DNA from: Actinomadura atramentaria DSM 43919 | GTDB taxonomy: Bacteria; Actinomycetota; Actinomycetes; Streptosporangiales; Streptosporangiaceae | Reading direction: 5' to 3' | NCBI RefSeq assembly: GCF_000381885.1 | Contig: NZ_KB907214.1 | Coordinates: forward strand, 1-64,000 | Length of the DNA stretch: 64,000 nt | Shown: positions 26,360-37,290 of the stretch, piece by piece | How positions within the stretch are numbered: the stretch's first letter is position 1 | Layout: the number at the start of each line of letters is the position of its first letter | Notes under the pieces: generated by a model | The model's input: only the letters and a program-made list of their open reading frames with translations | What the model was told of the DNA's origin: nothing | Database searches by the model: none | Position numbers and translations under genes: made by a program

Positions 26360-27301
26360 TCACCGGTTCTGCTGGGACAAATGTCCCGGCGCGACGGCCT
26401 CCGGCGCGGCGTCCGCGCGGCGCACGGCCCGCCGCGTCGCCGTCCACGCCGCTGCGAGCAGCGCCCAGCGCGACGCGAGGTTGATCCAGACCATCAGCCC
26501 GACGAGCACCGCGAACGACGCGTAGACCGGGTTGTGCGTCGTCCGCGACAGCAGCGTCGTCGCGGCCTGCTTCAGGACCTCGAACCCGACCGCGCCGAGC
26601 AGCGCGCCCCGGCAGATCCGCCGCCACGGCGCGCGCGTCCCCGACAGCCGGGAGAACAGCACCAGGAAGATCAGCGCGTTGGACGCGACCGCGACGGCCA
26701 GCGACAGCCCGCGCAGCGCCCCGGCCGCGCCCGGCACGCCCGTCAGGCCGAACCAGCCGAGCGCCGCGTGGGTCGCGGTGCCCGCCAGCGCCGACACCGC
26801 CATGCCCGCGAGCAGCGTCGCGCCGAGGAACAGCAGCACCCCGCCGTCCACGGCCTTGCGGACGAAGAAGTTGCCGGGCGCGCTCGGGTCGTTGCCCCAG
26901 ACGTCCCGCAGCGCCTCGCGCAGCGCGTCCACCCAGCCGAGACCGGTGAACAGCAGCGCGCCGAGCCCGACGAGCCCCACGGTCGCGCGGGACCGCGCGA
27001 TCTCGTCCACCCGGAGTTCCGCGGACAGGCCCGGCAGGATCGAGTCGACCGCGTCTACGAACGCGCCGCGCGCCGCGTCGCTGACCCCGACCGCGTACCC
27101 GAGCAGCGCGTACGCCAGCGCGACGAGCGGGAAGAACGACAGGAACCCGTAGCAGGTGAGCGCGGCGGCGAGCCGGTCGCCGCGGCGGTCCTGGTAGCGC
27201 TCCAGCGCGCGCACCAGGTGGTCGACGCCGCCGGAGCGCTCCCGCGCCGCCGCGAGCAGCTCGCCCGCCCGGCGGCGCGGGACGTCGATCACCTTCGGCA
27301 T
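26360..27301 (-). CDS. YihY/BrkB family membrane protein (second copy)
   Basis: A 313-residue member of the YihY family. RLAAALTCYGFLSFFPLVALA is the family signature, and six hydrophobic helices end with FAVLVGLMVWINLASRWALLAAAW. Compared with the copy at 6.5 kb it has a different charged N-terminus (PRRRAGELLAAARERSGGVDHLVRALERYQ) and no long acidic tail. It matches the mycobacterial gene that lies next to trpS (Rv3335c), so it is probably the ancestral orthologue and the 6.5-kb gene the accessory one. The ATG at 27301 lacks a clear ribosome site. It begins 31 bases after the 2'-5' RNA ligase-like gene. Confidence 0.9.
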   Translation of the reverse strand: MPKVIDVPRRRAGELLAAARERSGGVDHLVRALERYQDRRGDRLAAALTCYGFLSFFPLVALAYALLGYAVGVSDAARGAFVDAVDSILPGLSAELRVDEIARSRATVGLVGLGALLFTGLGWVDALREALRDVWGNDPSAPGNFFVRKAVDGGVLLFLGATLLAGMAVSALAGTATHAALGWFGLTGVPGAAGALRGLSLAVAVASNALIFLVLFSRLSGTRAPWRRICRGALLGAVGFEVLKQAATTLLSRTTHNPVYASFAVLVGLMVWINLASRWALLAAAWTATRRAVRRADAAPEAVAPGHLSQQNR

Positions 27302-27332
27302 GTACCGTGCGTACCCGCTCGCGCGCGGCCGA

Positions 27333-27908
27333 TCACCGGCCGTCCGCGCCGAACACGAAGTCGCGCCGCCGCCGCCACACGCCGTCCGGGTCGTTCTCGT
27401 ACAGCGCGAAGCCCCACGCCTCGAAGTCGGCGCGGAACCCGGCGAGCTCCTTGAACGCGCGGTCCATCGCGTCGTCGGGCAGGTTGTGGGCGATCGTCAC
27501 GTGCGGGTGGTACGGGAACGGCGGCTCGCCCGCCAGCGGACCCGACATGACGCGCGCCTGGACGCGCTCGCAGCCGCCGATCCCCTCGGCGAGCGCCACG
27601 AACACGACCGGTGAGACGGGCCGGAACGTTCCCGTGCCGCGCAGCCGGATCCAGAACCGCCGCTCGGCCGCCGCGACGTCCCGCAGGTGCGCCACGACGG
27701 CCGCCAGGGCGTGCCGCGCCAGCCGGGTCGGCGGCACGAGCGTGATGTGCGTGGGGATCGCGCGGGCGTGGGGATCGCCGAGCGACTCGCGCATCCGCTG
27801 CAGCCGCGTCCCGAACGGGTCGGGGATCGGGATCGCGATGCCGATCGTGGCGCCCGGACCGGGAGGCGGCATCCCGGGCACCATCGTCTCGGCCGGGTCA
27901 GCGGCCAC
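27333..27908 (-). CDS. 2'-5' RNA ligase family (2H phosphoesterase) protein
   Basis: A 191-residue 2H phosphoesterase. The two H-x-T motifs are present: THITL (near residue 53) and HPHVTIAH (near residue 134), about 80 residues apart as the fold requires. Relatives (LigT/ThpR) hydrolyse 2',3'-cyclic nucleotides or ligate RNA ends; the cellular substrate here is unknown. The GTG at 27908 overlaps the end of trpS by 11 bases; internal ATGs (27884 and 27872) would shorten the unstructured Pro/Gly-rich N-terminus. Adjacency to trpS suggests co-expression rather than a functional link. Confidence 0.88.
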   Translation of the reverse strand: MAADPAETMVPGMPPPGPGATIGIAIPIPDPFGTRLQRMRESLGDPHARAIPTHITLVPPTRLARHALAAVVAHLRDVAAAERRFWIRLRGTGTFRPVSPVVFVALAEGIGGCERVQARVMSGPLAGEPPFPYHPHVTIAHNLPDDAMDRAFKELAGFRADFEAWGFALYENDPDGVWRRRRDFVFGADGR

Positions 27909-28944
27909 GTCCCACGAACCCCACCCGGTCGCGGACGGTCTCCATCGTGCGCGCCGCGACGGCCCCGGCGCGCTCGGCGCCGCGCGCGAGCAGCTTGTCC
28001 AGCTCGTCCTCGTCGGCGAGCAGCCGTTCGGTGCGCTCGCGGATGGGGGTGAGGGCGTCCACGACGATCGCGGCGAGGTCCTTCTTGAACTGGCCGTAGC
28101 CGCTGCCCGCGTACCGGGCCTCGATGTCGGCGAAGGACGTCCCGTCCAGCGCGGCGAAGATCCGCATCAGGTTGGTGACGCCCGCCTTCTCCGCCTCGTC
28201 GTAGCGGACCTCCGTGCCGGTGTCGGTGACCGCCCGCATGATCTTCTTGCGGAGCGGGCCGGGCTCCTCCAGCAGGTCGATGATGCCCTGCGGGGACGAC
28301 GCCGACTTGCTCATCTTCACCGTCGGCTCCTGCAGGTCGGTGATCTTCGCCGACGTCTGCGGGATGTACGCCTCGGGGACCACGAACGTGTCGCCGAACC
28401 GGTGGTTGAACCGCTGCGCGAGCGTGCGGGTCAGCTCCAGGTGCTGGCGCTGGTCCTCGCCGACCGGCACCTGCAGCTCGCGGCCCGGCCCCGGCTCGGG
28501 CGTGTAGAGCAGGATGTCGGCGGCCATCAGCACCGGGTACGTGAACAGGCCGACCGTCGTCGCCGACGAGCCGTGCTTGGCGGACTTGTCCTTGAACTGC
28601 GTCATCCGGCCCGCCTCGCCGAACCCCGTCATGCAGCCCAGGATCCACGCCAGCTCGGCGTGCTCGGGGACGTGGCTCTGCACGAACAGCGTCGAGCGGT
28701 CCTGGTCGATGCCCATCGCCAGGAGCTGCGCGGCGGCGACCCGGGAGCGGCGGCGCAGCAGCGCCGGGTCGTGCTCGACGGTGATCGCGTGCAGGTCGAC
28801 GACGCAGTAGAACGCCTCATGGCTGTCCTGGAGCGCCACCCACTGGCGCAGCGCGCCGAGGTAGTTCCCGAGGTGGAACGAGTCGGCGGTGGGCTGGATG
28901 CCGGAGAGCACGCGCGGAGCGGCGGAGACAGGCGCTTCGGACAT
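27898..28944 (-). CDS. trpS: Tryptophanyl-tRNA synthetase
   Basis: A 348-residue class Ic aminoacyl-tRNA synthetase that charges tRNA-Trp. [11 protein letters not shown] (H24-L-G-N27) is the HIGH motif and VKMSKSASS (~207-215) the KMSKS loop. [28 protein letters not shown] and [10 protein letters not shown] are diagnostic for bacterial TrpRS. Start ATG at 28944 ([15 protein letters not shown]) matches homologues; a GTG two codons upstream (28950) is possible and is better spaced from GAGAGA. It leads a minus-strand run with a 2H phosphoesterase and a YihY gene. Confidence 0.97.
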   Translation of the reverse strand: MSEAPVSAAPRVLSGIQPTADSFHLGNYLGALRQWVALQDSHEAFYCVVDLHAITVEHDPALLRRRSRVAAAQLLAMGIDQDRSTLFVQSHVPEHAELAWILGCMTGFGEAGRMTQFKDKSAKHGSSATTVGLFTYPVLMAADILLYTPEPGPGRELQVPVGEDQRQHLELTRTLAQRFNHRFGDTFVVPEAYIPQTSAKITDLQEPTVKMSKSASSPQGIIDLLEEPGPLRKKIMRAVTDTGTEVRYDEAEKAGVTNLMRIFAALDGTSFADIEARYAGSGYGQFKKDLAAIVVDALTPIRERTERLLADEDELDKLLARGAERAGAVAARTMETVRDRVGFVGRGR

Positions 28945-29214
28945 TTGCACGGATTCGATTCTCTCAGGCCCGGCCGGGGACGGCACCGCCGGCGGCGAGA
29001 CCGTCCGGTCTCCTGGCGGTGACACCACCACGGGCCGGGGCGGCGGTCGGGCGGGAGCGGACGCCGGACCGGCCGCGGCCGCCCCGGGGCGGATCTCCGG
29101 CGGCGCGGTGCCGCGCCCTGCGTCCCGCTCATCATATGTCGCGGCGGCGCGGCGCTCCGGCGCGGTGCTCGTCGGTAGCCTGAACCGCGTCGATCATCGT
29201 CGGGGAGGTCTCGC

Positions 29215-30183
29215 GTGAAGGTACTCGTCACCGGCGGCGCCGGTTACATCGGCGGCGTCGTCGCGGCCCGGCTGCTCGCGGCCGGGCACGAGGTCGTCGT
29301 GCTGGACGACCTGTCCACCGGGCACGCCGACGCCGTCCCGGCGGGTGCCTCGCTGGTGCGCGGCACGCTGCGGGACGCGTCCTGCGACGTGCTGTCGGGC
29401 GGCGGCTTCGACGCGGTGCTGCACTTCGCCGCCAAGTCGCTCGTCGGGGAGTCCGTCGCGAACCCCGCGCTGTACTGGGACAAGAACCTCGGCGAGACGC
29501 TGGCGCTGCTGGACGCGATGCGCCGCGCGGACGTCCGCCGGATCGTGTTCTCCTCCACCGCCGCCACGTACGGCGAGCCGGAGTCGACGCCGATCGAGGA
29601 GACGGCGCCGACCCGTCCGACCAACCCCTACGGCGCGTCCAAGCTCGCCATCGACACGACGCTCGCCGAGTACGCGCGGCTGCACGGCCTCGGCGGGGTC
29701 TCGCTGCGGTACTTCAACGTCGCGGGCGCGCTGCTCGACGGCGGCCTCGCCCTCGGCGAGCGGCACACCGTCGAGACCCATCTCATCCCCAACGTCCTGA
29801 AGATCGCCCTCGGCGACGGGGACGCCGTGCGGATGTTCGGCGACGACTACCCGACGCCCGACGGGACCTGCGTCCGCGACTACGTCCACGTCGTGGACCT
29901 CGCCGCCGCGCACCTGCTCGCCCTCGACGCGTGCGAGCCCGGCGTCCACGAGGTCTTCAACCTCGGCAGCGGGTCCGGCTACTCGGTGCGCGAGGTCGTG
30001 GACGTCTGCCGCGCCGTGACCGGGCGGCCGATCCCGGCGGAGGTCGACGCGCGGCGGCCCGGCGACCCGGCCGTCCTCATCGCGTCCTCCGACAAGATCC
30101 ACCGGATGCTCGGCTGGAAGCCCGAGCGGGACCTGACGGCGATGGTCCGGGACGCCTGGACGTTCCTGTCGGCGGCGCGGTGA
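29215..30183 (+). CDS. galE: UDP-glucose 4-epimerase
   Basis: A 322-residue short-chain dehydrogenase/reductase of the extended class that interconverts UDP-glucose and UDP-galactose. GGAGYIG (7-13) binds [11 protein letters not shown] (~115-122) gives the catalytic Ser/Thr; YGASK (~139-143) gives the catalytic Tyr and Lys. [20 protein letters not shown] and [13 protein letters not shown] are typical of GalE. GTG at 29215 has GGGGAGG 8 bases upstream. The stop overlaps the next gene by GTGA, so galE is co-translated with a galactokinase homologue. Confidence 0.95.
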   Translation: MKVLVTGGAGYIGGVVAARLLAAGHEVVVLDDLSTGHADAVPAGASLVRGTLRDASCDVLSGGGFDAVLHFAAKSLVGESVANPALYWDKNLGETLALLDAMRRADVRRIVFSSTAATYGEPESTPIEETAPTRPTNPYGASKLAIDTTLAEYARLHGLGGVSLRYFNVAGALLDGGLALGERHTVETHLIPNVLKIALGDGDAVRMFGDDYPTPDGTCVRDYVHVVDLAAAHLLALDACEPGVHEVFNLGSGSGYSVREVVDVCRAVTGRPIPAEVDARRPGDPAVLIASSDKIHRMLGWKPERDLTAMVRDAWTFLSAAR

Positions 30184-31508
30184 CCGTCCCGCCCGCTCCG
30201 TCCGGCCGCTGGCGCGCGCCGGGCCGCGTCGTCCTGCTCGGCGAGGAGCACGACGCGACGGGCCTCGCGCTGGTCTGCGCGATCCCCGCCGGCGTCGAGA
30301 TCACGGCGACCCGCGCGGCCTCACCGGACGAGATCCGCTTCTCGGACGAGCCACGCGCGACAGTGCGCACGGACGCGCGCGACACATCGGTACGTGCGAA
30401 TGTGCGGGACAAGGCGGGACGCACGGACGCGCGCGAGAAAGTCGGTTTCTCGGGCGGAACGCCGTCAGCGGGCGGCGGGGCGGGGCGCGGCGGGTTCCGC
30501 GCCCGTGTGTTCGCCGCATTCCGCGGCTTCGGGCGGCGGACGCAGGCGCGCGTCGCGGGAACCGCGGACGGGCCGGTGCCAGACCGAACAGCGGCGGACG
30601 GGCCAGCCGCGGACGGAGCGGCGACGGACGGGCCGATGGCGGACGGAACCGCGACGGCCCGGCCGTGGACCATTCCGGCCGTGCTGGTCGCGCACCGGCT
30701 GCGGGAGCGCGGCGCGGGCGGCGTCGTGGCGACCGTCCGCACGGATCTGCCGCCGGACGCCGGGCTCGGCGCGCCCGCCGCGCTCGCCGCCGCGACCGCG
30801 CTCGCCCTGCGCGACCTGTACGGGCTCGGCCTCGACGCGACGGCGCTCGTGCCGTTCGCCGCCGAGCCGGGCCGTCCCGACGCGGCCGCGTCCCTGCTCG
30901 GCGTCGCCGGGCGCGCGCTGCTGGTGGACCGGCGCGGCGGCGGTGCCGGCAGCCTCCCGTTCGACCTGGCCTCGGCCGGGCTCACGCTGCTCGCCGTCGA
31001 CACCCGCTCAGGCGCGGACGCCGCGCGCGCCGCCACCGCGACCCGGCCCGGGGAATGCGCGGCAGCGGCGGAACGACTCGGCGTCGCCGACCTGGGCGAG
31101 GTCCGCGACCTGGCCGATGCGCTGAAATCCCTGCGCGACCCGGTACTCCGCCGCCGCGTCCAACACGTAGTCACCGAACGCCACCGGATCGAGGCGGCGG
31201 CGGGCCTGCTCCGCGCGGGCGCGTTCGCCGAACTCGGCGCCGTGCTCAACGCCTCCCAGATGTCCCTACGCGACCAGTTCGAAACGTCCTGGCCGCAGGC
31301 CGACGCGACCGTGGACGCCGCCCTACGCGCGGGCGCCCGCGGCGCCCGCATCGCAGGCGGCCCCGGCGGCGCGGTGGTGATCCTCACCGCCACCGCCCGC
31401 GCACAACAGATCCGCGACGCCATAACCACCGCGTTCACCACGCGCGCCTGGCCCACCCCGACCTTCCACGACGCAACCCCCTCCGACGCCGCAACCCGAC
31501 TCCTCTGA
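30180..31508 (+). CDS. Degenerate galactokinase homologue (GHMP family)
   Basis: A 442-residue GHMP-fold protein co-translated with galE. The end of the fold aligns well with actinobacterial GalK ([61 protein letters not shown]). The catalytic motifs do not. GE(H/Y)TD(F/Y)N-GF is [11 protein letters not shown]; the ATP loop GAGLSSSAA is DAGLGAPAA; the G-V-M-D-Q segment is shortened to RPDAA; TGGGFGG is AGGPGG. In addition ~110 low-complexity residues (about 45-155), including a 5-residue ADG-repeat, replace part of the N-lobe. It is probably not an active galactokinase: a decaying gene, a regulator or a kinase for another sugar are options. The frame is open throughout. Confidence 0.75.
   Translation: MTVPPAPSGRWRAPGRVVLLGEEHDATGLALVCAIPAGVEITATRAASPDEIRFSDEPRATVRTDARDTSVRANVRDKAGRTDAREKVGFSGGTPSAGGGAGRGGFRARVFAAFRGFGRRTQARVAGTADGPVPDRTAADGPAADGAATDGPMADGTATARPWTIPAVLVAHRLRERGAGGVVATVRTDLPPDAGLGAPAALAAATALALRDLYGLGLDATALVPFAAEPGRPDAAASLLGVAGRALLVDRRGGGAGSLPFDLASAGLTLLAVDTRSGADAARAATATRPGECAAAAERLGVADLGEVRDLADALKSLRDPVLRRRVQHVVTERHRIEAAAGLLRAGAFAELGAVLNASQMSLRDQFETSWPQADATVDAALRAGARGARIAGGPGGAVVILTATARAQQIRDAITTAFTTRAWPTPTFHDATPSDAATRLL
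30570..30665 (+). repeat. In-frame repeat expansion inside the galactokinase homologue
   Basis: GCGGACGGGCC-like units recur about every 15 bases (CGGACGGGCC, GCGGACGGAGC, ACGGACGGGCC, GCGGACGGAAC), coding for [20 protein letters not shown]. The block sits in an insertion absent from normal galactokinases. Confidence 0.6.
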
Positions 31509-31537
31509 CCGGCACCCGCCGCCAGATCGTGGGGTGG

Positions 31538-34225
31538 TCAGTCGAGGGATGAGCGGAGGTCGTTGCGGAGTTCGGTCGCCTGGGCGGCGGCCTGGTCCTC
31601 GCCCAGTTCGGTGAAGCCCGCGACGGCCGCGTCGGCGGCGGCCAGGGCGTCGGTGGTGCGGCCCAGGCCGGCGAGGACCCGCGCCGTGTCGTAGTCGATC
31701 AGTGCCGTCTCCCAGGTGAGGGCCTGGACGTTGTCCTGGGGCAGTTCGCCGAGCGCGGTGCGGGCGCGGGCCATGCCGGACAGCGCGTCGTCGCCCTCGC
31801 CGTCCCACCAGTGGCACATCGCGCCGCGCCGCAGCGTGCGCACCGCGCCGTACGGGTCGCCCGCGACGACGTAGGTGTCGGCCGCCGCCGCGAAGCGGCC
31901 CGCCGCGTCGCCGTCGCGGTCGAAGGAGGTCAGGACCTCCGCGGACTCCTCCAGGAAGTGCGCGGACGCGCGCGAGTCGCCGTGGGCGCGCGCGAGTTCG
32001 GCCAGGTTCGCGAACGCGTCCGCCGCCTCGACCTCGCCCAGTTCCCGGCGCGCGTGCGCGATGATCAGGCGGCAGCGGCGCTCCGCGCCCGCGTCCTCCT
32101 GCGCGACGACGTCGGCCAGCGCCTCTTCCGCCGCCTCGGCCGCCTCCAGATGGCGTTCCGCGCCGTAGTACGCGGCCGCCAGGCCGACGCGCGCGTACGT
32201 CGCCGACTCCCGCTCGCCCGCCGCCGTGAACCCGGCGACGGCCTCCGCGAGGTCCGGGACGGCGTCCGCCGCGCGGTCCAGTTCGAGCAGCAGGTCCCCG
32301 CGCTCGGCGTGCGCGGCGAGCCGCAGCATCGAGTGGTCGAAGTTCGCGACCGCCTCGTCCAGCGCGTCCAGCGCCTCGGCCCACCGCTCCGCGCGGCCGT
32401 CCTCGGACTGGTGCCCGAGGTGCCGCAGCAGCGAGCCGAGGTGCAGTCCGGCCTCCGCGCGCACGTCGGCGTCGCCGGCGTCGCGCGCGGCGGCGAGCGA
32501 CGCCCGGAACGCCGCGACGGCCGCGTGCTCGTCCCCGGCCGCGCCGAACGCCCGGCCGCGCAGCAGTTCGACGCGCGCGGCGTCGTCCGCGTCGTCCGGC
32601 TTCGCGCCCGCCAGAACGGTGAGCGCCGCGCCCGGGTCCGCCGCCGCGAGGTGCGCCGCGGCGAGGCGCGCCCGCGCGGCGGTCCGCCGGTGGACGTCGC
32701 CGTCGTGCTCGTCGAAGTACGCGACGGCGCCCGCGAGCAGCGGGAACGCCTCGTCCAACCGGTCCGACGCCTGGTAGAGGCCGCCGAGACGGCTTTCGGC
32801 GGCGTGCCGGTTGTCCGCGTCGCCCGCCGCCTCGTACAGCTCGACCGCCCGCTGCCAGCACTCGATCGCCGCGGGCAGGTCGCCGGCCTCGATGGCGGCG
32901 AGCCCCCGGCCGTCCTCGCGGCGCGCCCGGTCGCGCGCGGACGGCTCGGCGTCCCCGAGCAGCGCGTCGTAGCGTTCCCACGCCGCCAGCGCCGCCGGGA
33001 CGTTCCGCGCCTTCCACTCCGCGTCCGCGCGGTCCAGCGCCGCGCCGGGCTCGGTCACGTCCGCCAGGTCCGCGACCGGAACCGGCTTCGGTCGCGCCGC
33101 CCGCGGCCCGCCGCCGCTCGGCCCGGCGGGCACCGCCAGCAGCGGCAGCCGCTCCACGACGGGTTCCGCCGCGAGGACCCGCCGCACCCGGTCGCCCTGC
33201 TCGGACGTCCCATTGCGCTCGTCGAACAGCGCCGCGAGCCGCGTCGCCGTCGCGGCCAGCTCGTCGCGGACCTCCGCGACCGTCCGCTCCTCGCCCGTGC
33301 GGCGCGCGACCGTCCGGTCCCCGTGGCCCGCCGCCGCGACGCGGCCGAGCAGCAGCGCGGCCGCCGCCGCGAAGCGCAGCTCGGCGAGCGGGCTCGGCGC
33401 GCGGTCCAGCCAGTCCAGGTGCCGTTCGACGATCTCCAGCCCGCGCGCCTCGTTGCCGGTCAGCGCGCAGAACTCGACGTGCGCGCCGATCGGGCCGAGT
33501 TCGCTGAGCCGCGTCCGGAGCTGCCGGTACGCGCGCAGGTGCGCGGTGCGCGCCCCGTCCAGCCGCCCCGAGCGCAGGTAGACCGGCAGCAGCCGCGTCA
33601 GCGCGGACGCGGGCTGCTCGATGCACGACATGTCCGTTTCGAGGATCGTCCGCGCCTGCTCCAGCGCCTCCCCGTCCCGGCCCCGCCACTCCAGGAACGC
33701 CACCCGGTCGCTCAGGTCGCAGCCCTCGCAGTCCGACAGCGCGTCGCGCGGCGTCGAGACCCACGACCGGAACGAGTCGTCGGCCGCCGCGGCGTCCCCG
33801 ATGTGCCGGAACATCGCCGTCCGCCACATGTGGACGGCCTGGAGGCTGTGCCCGCCCGCGACGTACCGCCGCTCCATGTCCTCCAGCACCGCCCACGCCT
33901 GCGCCAGCGGCACCTGCGGGAACAGGGTCATGGAGTACACCATCCCCTTGAACTCCCACAGCAGCTTGTGCTCGGCGCGGTCGCCCAGCGCGCCGGGGTC
34001 GCGGTCGAAGTCCGCGAGCGCGCGCGTGAACACGCCGAACGTCTTGATCGGCTCGCCGCCGAGCTGGTACGCCGACATCAGCTCGATCCGGACGCTGAAC
34101 GCCAGCTCGGCGTCGCCCGTCTCGTCCGCGCGGCGCAGCGCCTCCTCGACCAGCATCGTGCGGGCCTCGCCGTAGGGCAGCGGCGACGCCCGCCGCATCA
34201 GGTCATAGACGTGTTCGACGGTCAC
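31538..34225 (-). CDS. Large TPR-repeat protein, partner of the HSP90 gene
   Basis: An 895-residue all-helical protein, cytoplasmic (no signal or membrane segment). Tetratricopeptide-like pairs are clear in the second half: AALAAWERYDALLGD, AAIECWQRAVELYEAAGDADNRHAAESRLGGLY, EAFPLLAGAVAYFDE, AVAAFRASLAAARDAGDADVRAEAGLHLGSLL, and so on to the C-terminus. The N-terminal half (VYDLMRRASPLPYGEARTMLVEEALRRADETGD) is also helical repeat, with a CEGCDLSD segment near residue 160 that could bind zinc. GTG at 34225 overlaps the HSP90 stop by 4 bases (GTGA), so the proteins are made together. By analogy with eukaryotic TPR co-chaperones it may dock clients to HSP90 (inference). Confidence 0.85.
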   Translation of the reverse strand: MTVEHVYDLMRRASPLPYGEARTMLVEEALRRADETGDAELAFSVRIELMSAYQLGGEPIKTFGVFTRALADFDRDPGALGDRAEHKLLWEFKGMVYSMTLFPQVPLAQAWAVLEDMERRYVAGGHSLQAVHMWRTAMFRHIGDAAAADDSFRSWVSTPRDALSDCEGCDLSDRVAFLEWRGRDGEALEQARTILETDMSCIEQPASALTRLLPVYLRSGRLDGARTAHLRAYRQLRTRLSELGPIGAHVEFCALTGNEARGLEIVERHLDWLDRAPSPLAELRFAAAAALLLGRVAAAGHGDRTVARRTGEERTVAEVRDELAATATRLAALFDERNGTSEQGDRVRRVLAAEPVVERLPLLAVPAGPSGGGPRAARPKPVPVADLADVTEPGAALDRADAEWKARNVPAALAAWERYDALLGDAEPSARDRARREDGRGLAAIEAGDLPAAIECWQRAVELYEAAGDADNRHAAESRLGGLYQASDRLDEAFPLLAGAVAYFDEHDGDVHRRTAARARLAAAHLAAADPGAALTVLAGAKPDDADDAARVELLRGRAFGAAGDEHAAVAAFRASLAAARDAGDADVRAEAGLHLGSLLRHLGHQSEDGRAERWAEALDALDEAVANFDHSMLRLAAHAERGDLLLELDRAADAVPDLAEAVAGFTAAGERESATYARVGLAAAYYGAERHLEAAEAAEEALADVVAQEDAGAERRCRLIIAHARRELGEVEAADAFANLAELARAHGDSRASAHFLEESAEVLTSFDRDGDAAGRFAAAADTYVVAGDPYGAVRTLRRGAMCHWWDGEGDDALSGMARARTALGELPQDNVQALTWETALIDYDTARVLAGLGRTTDALAAADAAVAGFTELGEDQAAAQATELRNDLRSSLD

Positions 34226-36042
34226 GCGCCGGCCTCCCCGGAGTGGACGGCCCGCTCCAGCAGGCCGAGGAACGAACGGTTCATCGCGGCTGTGTCGGCC
34301 GCGCGCAGCGGATGGTGCCCGAGCAGCAGCGCCTGCCCGTACAGGCCCTGCACGGCCAGCTCGACGAGGCCGTCGTCGGCCGCCGCGGAGTCCGCGCCGA
34401 CCAGCGCCATGACGCGCCGCGTCAGCGGATTGCGGTGGTTCAGCACGAGTTGCGGGCGGTCGGTGGCGACCGCGCCGCTCAGCGCGCCCAGCACGTCCGC
34501 CCACAGGCCGTCCGACGCGGCCCGCGCCTCCTCGAACTCGGCCCGGTGCAGCGCCGCGCGGCTCGACAGGTACAGCGCGGGCAGCGACGCGGGATCGAAG
34601 TCGCGGACGACGACCTCGCAGCCCAGCGCCTCCGTCGCCCGGCGCGCCCGCGCGAGGAACGGGCGCAGCGCCAGCTCGACGTCCGGGTCGGGCGCGCCGA
34701 GCCGCGCCGTCAGCTCCGCCGCGTCCAGCGGCGCGAGCGCCGCGCCCGGATCGACGCGCGGCAGCCGCTCCACGATCTCGACCTCGTGGACGTAACCGGC
34801 GTTGACCAGCCCGACGCCCTGCGCCGACGCCACCGCCGACAGCCGCCGGAACTCCTCCACGCTCGCCGCGTACCGGCCGTCCGGATGCGCGAGCCGGAAC
34901 TCCGCGAGCGTCATCGGCCCCGCCGACGTCTCGAACTCCAGCCACCGGTCGACGACGCGCAGCATCTCGTCGTCGGAGACGGCCATCGCCTTCACGCCGG
35001 TGCGGTGCAGCCGCAGGAACGCGCGCAGCCGCGACGGGTCCGTCTCGGCGAGCCCGACGAGCCAGCCGCGCAGCCGGTCGCCGAGCGCGGTCCGCGCCGT
35101 CTCCAGCAGTTCGTCCTCGTACAGCGCCTCCCGCGACGCCGTGGGCCGCAGTTCCCCCGCGTCCACGACGCACCGCACGAAGAACGCCCACTCCGGCAGC
35201 AGCCCCTCGACGCTCTCCGCGAGCAGCATCCGCTTGAGGTAGACGCGGTGCGCGCGGCGGACGCCCGGCGAGACCGGCGTCGGCACGACGAACGCGACGC
35301 CCGTCAGCCCGGCTTCGGCGACGTCCAGGTCGATGACGTCGAACGGCTCGAACCCGAAGACCTCGCGGCAGTACGCGTCCAGCGCCCGGCGCCGCCGCGC
35401 GGGATCGGGGTGGTCGGCACGCCACGGCGGCCCGCCGCCGGTCACCGGCGTGCCGTCCACGGTGACGTCGATCGGCAGCAGCGACCCGTACGTCCGCGCC
35501 AGCTCCAGCACGGTCGCCGGGTCCAGCAGTTCCCCGGCCCCCGGCCGCGCGCGCAGCGTCACGGTCGTGCCCGGCTCCGCGCGCTCCGCGGGCTCGACCG
35601 CGTAGCTGCCCTCCGCCCGGCCCGTCCAGCGGACCGCCGCGCCGCCGCGCGCGGACCGGCTCACGACCTCGATCTCGTCCGCGACGAGGAACGCCGACAG
35701 CAGCCCGATCCCGAACTGGCCGAGGAAGTCGTGCCGGGCGAAGCCCAGTTCGTCGCGTTTGGATGACTTGCCGATGGTCGCGAGGAGCCGGTGGACCTCG
35801 TCCTCGGTCAGCCCGACGCCGTCGTCCTCGACCCGCAGCACGCCCGCGCCCGTCGTGATCCGCACGCGGCCGCCGTCCCCGCCGCGCGCGGTGATGGCGT
35901 CCACCGCGTTCTGCAGCAGCTCCCGCAGATACACGCGGGGACTGGAGTACAGATGCCGGCTCAGGAGGTCGACCACGCCCCGCAGATCGACCTGGAACGT
36001 CCGCTCCCCCACCCCGCTGGCCTCCTGATCAGCCGATTCCAT
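34222..36042 (-). CDS. HSP90 family protein (divergent HtpG)
   Basis: A 606-residue GHKL ATPase chaperone. RELLQNAVDAITA carries the catalytic Glu and Asn, VEDDGVGLTEDEV the ATP-binding Asp loop, and GQFGIGLLSAFLVADEIEV the lid/phosphate loop. The middle domain has FFVRCVVDAGELRPTASREALYED, matching VDS-DLPLNVSRE of HtpG with the catalytic Arg kept. The C-terminal part contains LNHRNPLTRRVMAL. It is shorter and more divergent than E. coli HtpG and lacks the eukaryotic MEEVD tail (ends AVHSGEAGA). The ATG at 36042 has no ribosome site but TAGGCT lies 8 bases upstream. It forms a two-gene operon with a TPR protein. Confidence 0.92.
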   Translation of the reverse strand: MESADQEASGVGERTFQVDLRGVVDLLSRHLYSSPRVYLRELLQNAVDAITARGGDGGRVRITTGAGVLRVEDDGVGLTEDEVHRLLATIGKSSKRDELGFARHDFLGQFGIGLLSAFLVADEIEVVSRSARGGAAVRWTGRAEGSYAVEPAERAEPGTTVTLRARPGAGELLDPATVLELARTYGSLLPIDVTVDGTPVTGGGPPWRADHPDPARRRRALDAYCREVFGFEPFDVIDLDVAEAGLTGVAFVVPTPVSPGVRRAHRVYLKRMLLAESVEGLLPEWAFFVRCVVDAGELRPTASREALYEDELLETARTALGDRLRGWLVGLAETDPSRLRAFLRLHRTGVKAMAVSDDEMLRVVDRWLEFETSAGPMTLAEFRLAHPDGRYAASVEEFRRLSAVASAQGVGLVNAGYVHEVEIVERLPRVDPGAALAPLDAAELTARLGAPDPDVELALRPFLARARRATEALGCEVVVRDFDPASLPALYLSSRAALHRAEFEEARAASDGLWADVLGALSGAVATDRPQLVLNHRNPLTRRVMALVGADSAAADDGLVELAVQGLYGQALLLGHHPLRAADTAAMNRSFLGLLERAVHSGEAGA

Positions 36043-36050
36043 GATCGGTG

Positions 36051-36056
36051 AGCCTA
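36051..36056 (-). promoter_or_regulatory. -10 box before the HSP90 gene
   Basis: TAGGCT on the minus strand ends 8 bases before the ATG at 36042. An AT-rich patch (CATAAATAG) lies about 25 bases further upstream. No heat-shock CIRCE or HAIR palindrome is visible. Confidence 0.45.
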
Positions 36057-36110
36057 GCGAGCAGAACGGACGTTCCCGAGCTATTTATGGCATACGCCCA
36101 GGAAACACAA

Positions 36111-36138
36111 GAGCCCCCGGCCGGACGGCCGGGGGCTC
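36111..36138 (-). terminator. Terminator after mdh
   Basis: A perfect 12-bp inverted repeat (GAGCCCCCGGCC with GGCCGGGGGCTC, 4-nt loop) lies 12 bases after the mdh stop and is followed on the minus strand by TTGTGTTTCC. It separates mdh from the downstream HSP90 operon. Confidence 0.85.
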
Positions 36139-36150
36139 CGCGCCACCAGG

Positions 36151-37236
<1,086 letters not shown>

Positions 37237-37290
37237 CTATCGCGCGGCCGGAACGCGCCGCGCGGCAGGTCCGCGGCCCGGGAACGGCGA

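Noticed and set aside
34222-34300. MEEVD-type TPR-docking tail on the HSP90 protein
   Set aside because: The C-terminus reads AVHSGEAGA, so the eukaryotic docking motif is absent.
31538-35425. A 1,295-codon open frame across the HSP90 gene
   Set aside because: The upstream 400 codons are antisense-like composition in another frame of HSP90; the TPR gene starts at 34225.
36000-36110. CIRCE or HAIR heat-shock operator before the HSP90 gene
   Set aside because: No palindrome of the known consensus is visible.
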